Source: Crenothrix sp043729335
GTDB taxonomy: Bacteria > Pseudomonadota > Gammaproteobacteria > Methylococcales > Methylomonadaceae
NCBI RefSeq assembly: GCF_043729335.1
Contig: NZ_JAYTLQ010000001.1
Location: 55,825 to 119,824, forward strand
DNA length: 64,000 bases
Direction of reading: 5' to 3'
The translations under genes were made by a program, and so were the position numbers. Below, piece by piece: positions 24,355-33,137 of the stretch. How positions within the stretch are numbered: the stretch's first letter is position 1; every line of letters starts with the position of its first letter. A model generated the notes under the pieces. That model searched no databases. It saw nothing but the letters and a program-made list of their open reading frames with translations, and was not told the origin of the DNA.

Positions 24355-25642
24355 AAACTACCTCATTATTAGAAGGTTGGGTATATTCAGACGTAGCTTT
24401 GGAGTGCAGCTCTTCATTTTTTGACGCCAACTTTAACGCCTTTAATTTGGTACTCATTTTTTCGGCGATTAACGGATAAAGATTAGGCGCAAACTCCACT
24501 GAGCGCGAGTCAATTTTACGTAAAAAACCACGGCTTAATAGAAAACCAACAGCAAACATGCGTGACAAATCCGAGTAGCGCCTCGCACGTTCAATATCAG
24601 ATTTTTCAATCACCATTTCCAGCTCATCGTTTTCATTGATTCTAAATTCGGTAAACTGCTTGATGCACTCAAAAACCAATTCCTGTTCGTCTTCATTAAG
24701 AGGCCCAGGTGCGGTAAACTCCATCCGGTACGATAACAAGAAAGTGAAAAAATCAACCATGCCTGCACATAAGAAGGCAAACAATGAAAAGTTATTCCAC
24801 ATAGCAAACGAAGGTGTCATCCCCTGAATAAACTGTGCATAAGGCATCAGCATGGGCGCTTGGGGCACAGTATATCCGCTATTAGCGGCAAGTTGATTGG
24901 ACTTCAGCTGAATTTCTTGTAGCCCTATAACGACATCTTTATAGCTATTTTGCGCGTCACCATCCAGTTGGTTAAGATTGTTTTGCAGTTTACGGATCTC
25001 TTCATCCATTGACTGGAAACCTTGCTCCATCTGTTTGACATGCTCTTGTTTTGCTTTGTGAATTTGGTTGTAATGCCGCCAAAATTTCCCGGTGCCTACT
25101 ACATTTCGATATTCAGGTGAAACCTGTGGATGGGTGCCAAAATAAGCTTGAGACTCCTGCTCTGCTGCTTTATTTAACTCGAGTTGCTCTTGTTTTAATA
25201 AACCACTTTTAGCGGCTAAAACAGAAACCAGGTAATCATTAACGTCTTTTTGAACGCCTTTTAGCCGGGTAATATGTATGCTTTCGCTTTCTGATACTTC
25301 GTAAAACTTAAAATACGAAAAGGTAATAGAGGCCGTGATTGCTACCAACAAGGATAGAAGCACACTTAAAAAACGCACCCGATTGGCTTTCCAGTGTATG
25401 CCGGCAATTTCAAGTGAGCAAATGACGATAATGGATTGGATTGCAATCGTAATAATTAAGGCAATCCAGGGAGTAATAAAATACGACATACCATAAAAAG
25501 TCGTAAATCCCGACGCGACGCTGAGCATCAATACAATGGGAATAGACCATATTCTTAACATGCCGACAAAAAGTGTTTGGGCACGGTTAATTAAACTACC
25601 CAGCCCCTTACTGCTATTTTTTAGATCGCTATTAGTTTCCAT
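24341..25642 (-). CDS. Four-helix membrane protein with coiled-coil loop, partner of the SPFH-like protein
   Basis: About 433 residues from ATG 25642; the frame extends to a TTG at 25711 without better support. Helices at about 31-50, 57-81, 91-111 and 285-305. Basic residues before helix 1 and between helices 2 and 3 (HWKANRVR) put both ends in the cytoplasm, leaving a periplasmic loop of about 170 residues rich in Gln/Glu/Lys and predicted helical (HKAKQEHVKQMEQGFQSM, IRKLQNNLNQLDGD). The cytoplasmic tail (about 125 residues) contains MVIEKSDIERARRYSDLSRMFAVGFLL. No known family is recognised. It is first in a two-gene overlapping unit with the SPFH-like protein. Confidence 0.6.
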   Translation of the reverse strand: METNSDLKNSSKGLGSLINRAQTLFVGMLRIWSIPIVLMLSVASGFTTFYGMSYFITPWIALIITIAIQSIIVICSLEIAGIHWKANRVRFLSVLLSLLVAITASITFSYFKFYEVSESESIHITRLKGVQKDVNDYLVSVLAAKSGLLKQEQLELNKAAEQESQAYFGTHPQVSPEYRNVVGTGKFWRHYNQIHKAKQEHVKQMEQGFQSMDEEIRKLQNNLNQLDGDAQNSYKDVVIGLQEIQLKSNQLAANSGYTVPQAPMLMPYAQFIQGMTPSFAMWNNFSLFAFLCAGMVDFFTFLLSYRMEFTAPGPLNEDEQELVFECIKQFTEFRINENDELEMVIEKSDIERARRYSDLSRMFAVGFLLSRGFLRKIDSRSVEFAPNLYPLIAEKMSTKLKALKLASKNEELHSKATSEYTQPSNNEVVYEQR

Positions 25643-25888
25643 CGTTGCAATGTTGTTATAATTTTTAGCGACACATCGGTATAAAACCCATGAAGAGTTA
25701 TACAAATGCAATGAGTTACATAAAAATCCAGTCTATTGGATAACTGAAAAAAATGCAATTGAGACTCTAACAGATTTACTTTATAAGTGCTGTAAAGTTC
25801 TCGTTCAGCCTTGATAATTGCCTGAGGAAGGAAAGGAAAATGTATGACAAAGTTGGGCTACCCACTTAAAACGGGGCAGTTAAAAAAA

Positions 25889-25970
25889 GCCGTTCGTGGT
25901 GAGCCATTCGACAAGCTCATAAGAACCTTGTCGAACCATGAATAACAAACCCTTCGACAAGGGCGAACGG
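25889..25970. repeat. Composite palindromic repeat with TTCGACAAG arms
   Basis: An 82-bp block closed by CCGTTCG at the left and CGAACGG at the right. Inside are an inverted repeat TTCGACAAG / CTTGTCGAA (25907-25915 and 25927-25935) and a small hairpin CCCTT-CGAC-AAGGG (25950-25963). The segment from 25927 to 25949 repeats that at 7312-7334. The gap from 25643 to 25997 otherwise holds the promoter region of the membrane-protein operon and no credible gene. Confidence 0.85.
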
Positions 25971-25997
25971 ATATCCCGTCTTAAGTTGATAGGGGAT

Positions 25998-26990
25998 TTA
26001 AAGCGTAACTGCTCTACTCAAGGCATAATCCAGCGCACCCAGCAAAGCAACGTCCGCTTCCATGCACACTTTAACCGACAGGCGTTGTAATATTTGCCTA
26101 CAACGGCCTTTGGCAAGAAAGCTATCCATAAAATACCCCGCTTTTAACACAGGCAGTATCTTTGCGGCAATGCCGCCCGCCAAATACACCCCAGCATAAG
26201 GCAAGCATTTAAGTGCCAAATTTCCAGCTTCTGCGCCATAAAGCCGACAAAATAAACGCAACGCTTCTACGCACAGGGCATCACTACCTGCTACGCCGAT
26301 TTTACCGATAACTGCGGCAGCATCCTGTTCCAGCAATTGTGTTTCGATGTCCACATCGGCGACCGCATAACCTGATTGCTCAAGAAAGCGGTAAATATTG
26401 ACTAAACCTTCACCAGAAACCAGTCGTTCATAACTGACGTGATCGGGGTATTTTGCCAACATGAAGGTCAGCAGGGCAATTTCCTGTGCATTACGCGGCG
26501 CAAAATCGCTATGGCCACCTTCACTTGCAATAATGTGATGTTTAGTGCCGCCCCAAGCCATAATGGCTTCGCCCAAACCTGTACCAGCAGCAATAACCGC
26601 ATGATTACCGTGCAATACTTCGGCATTTGGATTTAATTCAACAAACTGATGTTCGGGCAACGCCAGTAAACCCCAAGCACTGGCTTCCAAATCATTGATC
26701 AAAAGCACCTTTTGCGCTCGGGTGCATTGGCCAATTTCGGATCGATTTAGTAGCCACGGCAGATTAGTAGCATGGCAATCGCCATTGACAATCGGGCCTG
26801 CTACACCGATAGAAACAACACTGACTTGCGGATGATTGGCGTTAGCTAAAAATAAGCCTAGCAATTCATTGAAGGTTGCAAAATCTGCACTGGCGTAACG
26901 TTGTTTTTTAACGCACACATAGCCATTTTCTCCAGCGCTAAATAACGCTAAAATGGTTTTTGTACCGCCGACATCGCCCGCCAGTATCAT
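25998..26990 (-). CDS. glk: Glucokinase
   Basis: Hexokinase-fold enzyme of the E. coli Glk type, about 330 residues. It begins MILAGDVGGTKTILALF (phosphate-1 site), has the catalytic Asp in LLINDLEASAWG, AAGTGLGEAIMAW, the EGGHSDFAPR motif and C-terminal YLAGGIAAKILP. It phosphorylates glucose to glucose 6-phosphate, feeding the zwf-edd-eda route in this window. The start ATG shares one base with the stop of the DUF411 gene (TGATG), indicating translational coupling in the aroK-aroB-hemE-DUF411-glk run. Confidence 0.95.
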   Translation of the reverse strand: MILAGDVGGTKTILALFSAGENGYVCVKKQRYASADFATFNELLGLFLANANHPQVSVVSIGVAGPIVNGDCHATNLPWLLNRSEIGQCTRAQKVLLINDLEASAWGLLALPEHQFVELNPNAEVLHGNHAVIAAGTGLGEAIMAWGGTKHHIIASEGGHSDFAPRNAQEIALLTFMLAKYPDHVSYERLVSGEGLVNIYRFLEQSGYAVADVDIETQLLEQDAAAVIGKIGVAGSDALCVEALRLFCRLYGAEAGNLALKCLPYAGVYLAGGIAAKILPVLKAGYFMDSFLAKGRCRQILQRLSVKVCMEADVALLGALDYALSRAVTL

Positions 26991-27448
26991 CAATTGCTGG
27001 TATAGTGTTTAAAAACTTCAGTGTGTTTTTTACTGTCAAAGCTGATCACATCATAAGCATCTTTTTTGTCGCCCATTTCCATACCCGGAGTGCCTACAGG
27101 CATGCCCGGCACAGCTAAACCCACATCCTTTGGTTTGGTTTTCAGTAAAGCGATGATATCTTCTGCGGGCACATGGCCTTCAATCACATGGCCATCAACA
27201 ATAGCCGTGTGACAAGAAGCCAGCTCTGGTGTAACACCGTGCTTATTTTTTATGGCCTGTACGTCTTCGGTGACAATATCCTGAACATTGAAATTATTTT
27301 GTTTCATGTGCTCCACCCATTTACCACAACAAGAGCAACTCGGACTTCTGTAAACAACAATATCAGTGGGTTTAACGGTATTTTCTGCCCATACGCCTGC
27401 ATTAATCAGGGATAGGCTTGACATCATTAACAACTGTAATTTGTGCAT
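26990..27448 (-). CDS. DUF411 periplasmic metal-binding protein
   Basis: Protein of 152 residues with a signal peptide (residues 1-21, ending GVWA) and the DUF411 signature: VVYRSPSCSCCGKWVEHMKQNNF with three closely spaced Cys, then ASCHTAIVDGHVIEGHVPAEDI and GLAVPGMPVGTPGMEMG, a Met-rich stretch. The Cys/Met content suggests copper or another soft metal. It has an unexpected position between hemE and glk in one operon. Its partner, if any, could be the CopC at the start of the window. Metal choice is inferred. Confidence 0.88.
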   Translation of the reverse strand: MHKLQLLMMSSLSLINAGVWAENTVKPTDIVVYRSPSCSCCGKWVEHMKQNNFNVQDIVTEDVQAIKNKHGVTPELASCHTAIVDGHVIEGHVPAEDIIALLKTKPKDVGLAVPGMPVGTPGMEMGDKKDAYDVISFDSKKHTEVFKHYTSN

Positions 27449-27472
27449 CGTAAAATCCTCTTTTAATCAACG

Positions 27473-28540
27473 TTACGACTGATGATATACCCTGCTGTAC
27501 TCATGCACAGCATCGACCATCACTTTGACATGCTCAGGGTTCATGTCCGGCAAAATGCCATGTCCTAAATTAAACACATGGCCGCTTCCAGAACCGTAAC
27601 CCTGCAAAATGGTTTTAACCTTTTCAATAATATCATCTGGTTGCGCATACAGGAAGACCGGATCCATATTGCCTTGCAAGGCCACGCGATTGCCTACGCG
27701 TGCTCTGGCTTTGTGGATATCGGTTTGCCAATCCAGACCCAGTGCATCATAACCCGCATCTGCCATATCTTCCAACCATAAGCCCCCACCTTTGGTAAAC
27801 AATATAGTCGGTATCTGTTGGCCATCATGCGATGTTTTCAGCAAGGAACGCACTTGTTTGGCGTAATATAAAGAGAACTGCGCGTAGTCTTCCGAAGTCA
27901 ATACACCGCCCCAGGTATCGAACAACATAACCACCTGAGCGCCTGCTTCAATCTGTGCGTTAAGATAGGCAGCTACCGATTGTGCCAGCTTATCGAGCAT
28001 AATATGAGCGACAGCGGGTTGTTCGTAGATTAAACCTTTAACCAAACGAAAAGTTTTGCTACTGCCACCTTCCACCATGTAAGTCGCCAACGTCCAGGGA
28101 CTGCCAGAAAAACCAATTAACGGCACACTACCGTTTAAAGTCTTTCTGATTAAGCGCACGGCATCCATCACATAACGCAGCTCAACTTCAGGATCGGGAA
28201 TGGGCAATCTATGCACGTCAGCGACAGTTCTGACTGGCTTGCCAAACTTGGGGCCTTCGCCTTCGGTAAAACATAACTCAAGCCCCATTGCATCGGGAAT
28301 GGTCAAAATATCGGAAAACAGAATGGCGGCATCAAAATCAAAGCGCCGTAATGGCTGCATGGTGACTTCACAGGCGAGCTCAGGATTGGTACATAAATTC
28401 AAAAAACTACCGGCCTGTTCCCTGGCTTTTCTGTATTCGGGCAAATACCGCCCTGCCTGACGCATCATCCACACTGGCGTTTGTTCAACAGGTTGTTTTA
28501 ATAGCGCTCTAATAAAGGTATCGTTTTTTAATTCGGTCAT
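27473..28540 (-). CDS. hemE: Uroporphyrinogen decarboxylase
   Basis: About 355 residues, the full family length. Start set at ATG 28540 with AAAGGA upstream; a TTG 9 bases earlier would sit on that ribosome site. Motifs include PVWMMRQAGRYLPEYR near the N-terminus and GFSGSPWTLATYMVEGG. It converts uroporphyrinogen III to coproporphyrinogen III in heme synthesis; siroheme for the sulfite reductase in this window branches off just before this step. It sits 14 bp behind aroB and 24 bp before DUF411. Confidence 0.97.
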   Translation of the reverse strand: MTELKNDTFIRALLKQPVEQTPVWMMRQAGRYLPEYRKAREQAGSFLNLCTNPELACEVTMQPLRRFDFDAAILFSDILTIPDAMGLELCFTEGEGPKFGKPVRTVADVHRLPIPDPEVELRYVMDAVRLIRKTLNGSVPLIGFSGSPWTLATYMVEGGSSKTFRLVKGLIYEQPAVAHIMLDKLAQSVAAYLNAQIEAGAQVVMLFDTWGGVLTSEDYAQFSLYYAKQVRSLLKTSHDGQQIPTILFTKGGGLWLEDMADAGYDALGLDWQTDIHKARARVGNRVALQGNMDPVFLYAQPDDIIEKVKTILQGYGSGSGHVFNLGHGILPDMNPEHVKVMVDAVHEYSRVYHQS

Positions 28541-28554
28541 TTTTTGCAAATCCT

Positions 28555-29637
28555 TTACTGTCTGCCGTATTGTTTAAGTGTTTGTTCCAACAGTGCGCGC
28601 TCAACACCTGTCGGCAATGTGGCCACACCAATTTTTTCTAACAGGATTAGACGGATCAAGCCATCGACATTTTTTTTATCAACTGCCATCAGTGCCAAAA
28701 ACTGTTCGCAGTCCATTTGTGCAGGCGGAAGCACCGGCAATTTTGCCCGTTTGAACAAGGTAATAATCCGTTCTACATCCGCATCGTTCAACCAGCCTTT
28801 TCTTCTGGATAAATCTGCCGCTTGACACGTACCAATAGCTACAGCTTCGCCATGTAAATATTCGTTGTAACCGGTTCCGGTTTCAATGGCATGGCCAAAG
28901 GTATGACCCAGATTAAGCGTGGCGCGCACCCCGGTTTCTGTTTCATCTTCAGCAACTATTTGGGCTTTATTAAGACAGGATTGCTCGATAGCGTAAGCCA
29001 AAGCAGATTTATCTCTGGCTAATAACGCATCCATGTTATTTTCCAGCCAGACAAAAAATTCGACATCTCTTATCAGACCGTATTTAATAACTTCGGCAAG
29101 TCCTGCCGATAACTGACGGTCATCCAAGGTATCCAGGACATCGGCATCGGCAATCACACATTGCGGCTGATAAAAAGCGCCGATCATGTTTTTGCCTAAA
29201 GGATGGTTTACGCCGGTTTTGCCACCTACGGAAGAATCCACTTGCGCCAACAACGTAGTAGGAATTTGCAAGAAAGCAATGCCACGCTGATAACAAGCCG
29301 CTGCAAAGCCGCCCATATCACCGACAACACCGCCACCCAAAGCAATTAAAGTAGCATTACGGCTAAATTTGGCGGCAAGCAGGCTATCAAAAATTTTGGC
29401 GACGTGTTCCAGTGTTTTAAAGGCTTCGCCATCAGGCAAGATAACCGTTTCAACACGGTAGTCTTGTAATTGATTTAATACTTTATTCAAATACAAATCA
29501 GCGACAGTTTTGTTGCTAACCACAAGGACTTGCGTGGATTTAATATGTTGGCGATAAACATCAGGTTGATTTAATACACCAGAACCAATATAAATAGGGT
29601 AGCTACGCTCGCCCAGCTCTACTGTTAATTTTTTCAT
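28555..29637 (-). CDS. aroB: 3-Dehydroquinate synthase
   Basis: Protein of 360 residues. Second shikimate-pathway enzyme, NAD+ and zinc/cobalt dependent. It carries LIALGGGVVGDMGGFAAACYQRG, the TTLLAQVDSSVGGKTGVNH motif and zinc ligands in LNLGHTFGHAIE and HGEAVAIG. The gene starts 3 bp after the aroK stop codon, so the two are coupled, as in most gammaproteobacteria. Confidence 0.97.
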   Translation of the reverse strand: MKKLTVELGERSYPIYIGSGVLNQPDVYRQHIKSTQVLVVSNKTVADLYLNKVLNQLQDYRVETVILPDGEAFKTLEHVAKIFDSLLAAKFSRNATLIALGGGVVGDMGGFAAACYQRGIAFLQIPTTLLAQVDSSVGGKTGVNHPLGKNMIGAFYQPQCVIADADVLDTLDDRQLSAGLAEVIKYGLIRDVEFFVWLENNMDALLARDKSALAYAIEQSCLNKAQIVAEDETETGVRATLNLGHTFGHAIETGTGYNEYLHGEAVAIGTCQAADLSRRKGWLNDADVERIITLFKRAKLPVLPPAQMDCEQFLALMAVDKKNVDGLIRLILLEKIGVATLPTGVERALLEQTLKQYGRQ

Positions 29638-29640
29638 AGT

Positions 29641-30162
29641 TTAACCAACAGCGGCGCGATATTCTTCCAAAATGCGAATCACTACCGCCTTGCTAGGCAA
29701 GGTTCCCGTATCAATTGTAAAATCAGCACAGGATAAATAATGCGGTTCGCGTTGCTTGTGCAACCCTTCCAGTCGATCTCTGGGGTTTTCGGTTTGCAAT
29801 AACGGTCTTTGGGTATCCCGACGGGTGCGCTCTAAAATACGATCTATCGGACACTGCAAATACACCACAAAGCCATTTTGCTTCAGCATATTGCGATTTT
29901 GCTCGCGCAACACAGTACCGCCGCCTGTCGCCAGTATAATACCGTTCAGTTGCGTCAGTTGCTGCACCATTTTTTGTTCGCGCTCACGAAAACCTTCTTC
30001 GCCTTCAAATTCAAAAATAGTCGGAATATCCACGCCGGTACTTTCTTCAATGGCTTTATCGGTATCGTAAAAAGGCAATTTAACAGATTTCGCTAACTGG
30101 CGACCTATGGTCGTTTTCCCTGTTCCCATAAGCCCTATTAAATATATATTTTCTCGTCGCAC
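29641..30162 (-). CDS. aroK: Shikimate kinase I
   Basis: Protein of 173 residues from a GTG start. P-loop GLMGTGKTTIGRQLA, shikimate-binding FYDTDKAIEE and IPTIFEFEGEEGFREREQKM, then ILATGGGTVLR and the lid RDTQRPLLQTENPRDR. It phosphorylates shikimate. It usually follows pilQ directly; here a strong terminator separates pilQ from aroK, so an independent promoter in the short gap 30163-30236 is implied. Confidence 0.96.
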   Translation of the reverse strand: MRRENIYLIGLMGTGKTTIGRQLAKSVKLPFYDTDKAIEESTGVDIPTIFEFEGEEGFREREQKMVQQLTQLNGIILATGGGTVLREQNRNMLKQNGFVVYLQCPIDRILERTRRDTQRPLLQTENPRDRLEGLHKQREPHYLSCADFTIDTGTLPSKAVVIRILEEYRAAVG

Positions 30163-30191
30163 TATAGGTATTTTCTCGAAAATTTAGCATT

Positions 30192-30219
30192 AAAAAAGGG
30201 GGCATTATGCCCCCTTTTT
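30192..30219. terminator. Bidirectional-looking terminator between pilQ and aroK
   Basis: Perfect stem GGGGGCA / TGCCCCC (30198-30214) with 3-base loop, an A-run on the left and a T-run on the right, so on the minus strand it ends in TTTTTT. It sits 17 bp past the pilQ stop codon. Confidence 0.9.
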
Positions 30220-30236
30220 GTCGCAAGTAGAAGCGT

Positions 30237-32579
30237 TCAATCCTTTATTGTATTATCCGTGATAATTTTTGGGGTTATAAAAATTAATAGTTCGGTTTTA
30301 TTATCTATCTTTTTTGTTTTCTTAAACAAAAAGCCAACGCCTGGTAAATCAGCAAAAAATGGCACTTTGTTAGTAGTGTTAAGCTGGGTACCTTCAAAAA
30401 CTCCACCCAAAACTACCGTTTCTCCATCCATTACATGAACATTAGTGGTAATTTGCCGCGTATCAATACCGATCCCATCGGGTGTAGATTGCCCTGGCGA
30501 ATCCTTAGTGATCTTTAATTGCATCACTACACTGCCACTAGGCGTAATCTGTGGCAATACATCCAATTGCAAAGCCGCATCAACCAACTGCGTTTGGGTA
30601 CCATTTTGACTGACAGTTTGATAAGGAATCTGCACACCCTGTTTAATAGTCGCCTGACAGCGGTCAGAAGTCATAACACGAGGATTAGATACCAATTCGC
30701 CTAAACCTTGGTCTTGTAAAGCAGATAACTCCAGGTTTAACACGTAGTCTGCCCCTTTAACCAAAGTTAATGCCAAAGCACCGCCACTGCCTGCGCCTAC
30801 TGCCGCGCCCAAATCCACCAACATATCCTGATAGTCAATTTTTGCAGGCTCACCTGATCTCGTTTCAGTTCTCTTGCCGTTTTCATCAATATCTAAGGTT
30901 CCAGTCGTGTTTTCCGGCGTGCCTCTTGTGCCTCTGCCACCAACGCCAAAGCCAGTAGAACCGTCATTACCTAGTGCTACAGTACCAAACTTAACGCCCA
31001 ACTCTTTGGCAAAACTATTGCTTGCAATTACAATCCTAGATTCAATCATAACTTGACGCACTGGCACATCCAGCTTACGTATTAACTTTTTGGCATCTTC
31101 CAGACGTTTTGAAGTTTCTCTTATAATTAAAGTGTTAGTTCTGGCATCCACTACCGCAGAGCCACGCGATGACAAAATTCTAAACTGCTCATTCTGGGCG
31201 CTCTGAGGATTTTGTCCTTGCCCAGAATTACCACTCCCTTGTTGATTTTGCATCCCCAGCATCCCAATAGCAGGAGGGCTAATTGAGCTAGAACTGGAGC
31301 CGCCGCCACCGCCGGATGACTTGCCCGCGCCACAGCTGCCGAACGCACCGGTATCCATTCCATTTAACAAATTACGAAAATTCTCGGCTCTGGCATAATT
31401 GATTTTAATGTACTCGGTAATTAAAGGGTCTAACTGCTCAACAATTTGCTCAGTCTCTTTTTGTTTTTCTTTGTATTCCTTAATTTTTCCGATAGGCGCT
31501 ATTAAAGTTACATTACCGGTTTCAAACTTTTCCAGGGCTTTGGTCATCATAATAAAGTCCAAAGCTTCATCCCAAGGCACATCATCCAGTTTTAAGGTAA
31601 TAGTACCGACAACTTCATCACCGGCCACTACATTTTGTCCGGTAAATTCCGCCAAAATGGCAATCACGCTGCGGATATCAATATCCTGAAAATTTAATGA
31701 TAACCGGTCACCGGTATATTTTACCCGCTTGCTATCCAATACTTCTTTTTCAGCATTGGTTAACGGCCTAAACTCAATGGTCAGCAAACCATCAGACTGG
31801 AACAACGAATAATCATATAAATTATTTTGCAAGGACACCGTCACTGTCGTTTCACGACTGGACATATTGGCATCAATATATTTAACCGGTGTAGCAAATT
31901 CGGAAACATCCAGACGTTTAGCCAAATTTTCAGGCAAACGGGTGTTAACAAAACTCACTACCACTTTGCCGCCTTCTTCCCGGCTATTCACAATAGTATT
32001 AGGGTTTGCCAGCGACACCAGAATTCTGCCTTCACCGTTATCACCGCGTTTAAAATCAAAACCATTAATCGCCTGTTCGGGCATTAAAGCATTAATCGAA
32101 GATGTGCTATTTCTTCCAGAAGAATGCGAGCCGGATAAACTCGATGAAACAGCACCAGAACCATTCAAGGTGACTAAAATCTTATTGCCTTCAACGGTGG
32201 TCTCAAACGGGGTTGCTTCCATCATATTAACAACAATACGAATTCTATCCGCTGCCTCTGCGACATAGACATTGGTTACCGATCCCTGGTTTATCGGGTA
32301 CATTTTTTTTGCCAGCGCACTTTTAACACCGATCAAATCTATCGCTATTCTGGCCGGATTATCGGTATGAAATACCTTGGGCGTAACCGCGGGACCATTT
32401 AACTCCAGCTGTATTTGTAACTTGCCTCCTGACACCGTTGCCACATCAATATTGGAAATAGCAAGCTCATTCGCAGCAACCGATGCCATCTGGAACAACA
32501 ATAGAAAGGCAATACAGCAATGTACTCTTAAAAAACGCCACGTCATGTTTACCATTGTGCCACCTTGTTTATTCTCCAT
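30237..32579 (-). CDS. pilQ: Type IV pilus secretin PilQ
   Basis: About 780 residues from ATG 32579 (GAGG 7 bases upstream). Signal region ends VAANELA; two AMIN domains bind peptidoglycan (about 40-130 and 170-265), followed by a secretin N0/STN domain (YTGDRLSLNFQDIDIRSVIAIL), an N1 domain, and the secretin core with LGELVSNPRVMTSDRCQATIKQG and VFEGTQLNTTNKVPFFADLPGVG. Between N1 halves there is a Gly/Ser/Gln-rich insert of about 50 residues with a single Cys (GAFGSCGAGKSSGGGGG). It forms the outer-membrane pore for the pilus. Last gene of pilMNOPQ. Confidence 0.96.
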   Translation of the reverse strand: MENKQGGTMVNMTWRFLRVHCCIAFLLLFQMASVAANELAISNIDVATVSGGKLQIQLELNGPAVTPKVFHTDNPARIAIDLIGVKSALAKKMYPINQGSVTNVYVAEAADRIRIVVNMMEATPFETTVEGNKILVTLNGSGAVSSSLSGSHSSGRNSTSSINALMPEQAINGFDFKRGDNGEGRILVSLANPNTIVNSREEGGKVVVSFVNTRLPENLAKRLDVSEFATPVKYIDANMSSRETTVTVSLQNNLYDYSLFQSDGLLTIEFRPLTNAEKEVLDSKRVKYTGDRLSLNFQDIDIRSVIAILAEFTGQNVVAGDEVVGTITLKLDDVPWDEALDFIMMTKALEKFETGNVTLIAPIGKIKEYKEKQKETEQIVEQLDPLITEYIKINYARAENFRNLLNGMDTGAFGSCGAGKSSGGGGGSSSSSISPPAIGMLGMQNQQGSGNSGQGQNPQSAQNEQFRILSSRGSAVVDARTNTLIIRETSKRLEDAKKLIRKLDVPVRQVMIESRIVIASNSFAKELGVKFGTVALGNDGSTGFGVGGRGTRGTPENTTGTLDIDENGKRTETRSGEPAKIDYQDMLVDLGAAVGAGSGGALALTLVKGADYVLNLELSALQDQGLGELVSNPRVMTSDRCQATIKQGVQIPYQTVSQNGTQTQLVDAALQLDVLPQITPSGSVVMQLKITKDSPGQSTPDGIGIDTRQITTNVHVMDGETVVLGGVFEGTQLNTTNKVPFFADLPGVGFLFKKTKKIDNKTELLIFITPKIITDNTIKD

Positions 32580-32594
32580 TTTCAATCCTCAAAA

Positions 32595-33134
32595 TTACTC
32601 AGCTAAGGCTAATGAAGCCTGCTGTTCACGCCAAGTTCCAGGCTTATCAGATACTATTTCCATAACTTCAATTTTGTCGTTGACAATACGGATAATTTTT
32701 CCAAAGTTTTTGCCTAGATAATTACCGACTTGAACCCGATGAATCGTGTTATCGCTGGCTTTAATCAAGCCCCATAAATTTGCATTTTTAACCACAGTGC
32801 CCACCATTTTTAAACCGTCTAAAGGATAGGCTTCCAGTTCTTCTTTACGGCGCGTGGTATCGGGCTTTATGCCGTTACTTTTATAAACTTCAACCTCTTC
32901 TTCTTCAGGCTGTTGCAACGGCTGAAAAGGGTCTCGCAAACCTTCGGGTTTAAAAATAAAAGGTTCAACAACTTTAATTTCTGGCAATTGTTCAATAGGG
33001 CCTTTAGGTCTGGCTTTCACTTCTGCTATATAACGATCTAAGTCAGAAAAATCGTCATCGCCACAACCTGTTAATAAAATGAGGCACACAATCCAACCCA
33101 GTCGCAGTGACGGCGCGGTAATATTCTCTAACAT
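32595..33134 (-). CDS. pilP: Type IV pilus lipoprotein PilP
   Basis: Protein of 179 residues. Lipoprotein signal with lipobox LTGC, then a low-complexity linker (LPEIKVVEPFIFKPEGLRDPFQ) and the PilP beta-sandwich near residues 95-170 (PLDGLKMVGTVVKNANLWGLIKA, VQVGNYLGKNFGKIIRI). PilP joins the PilNO dimer to the secretin PilQ. It is 3 bp behind pilO and 15 bp before pilQ. Confidence 0.96.
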   Translation of the reverse strand: MLENITAPSLRLGWIVCLILLTGCGDDDFSDLDRYIAEVKARPKGPIEQLPEIKVVEPFIFKPEGLRDPFQPLQQPEEEEVEVYKSNGIKPDTTRRKEELEAYPLDGLKMVGTVVKNANLWGLIKASDNTIHRVQVGNYLGKNFGKIIRIVNDKIEVMEIVSDKPGTWREQQASLALAE

Positions 33135-33137
33135 CGG

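Noticed and set aside
30519..32268. Several plus-strand open frames within pilQ
   Set aside because: They are antisense to the secretin gene and carry no signals of coding.
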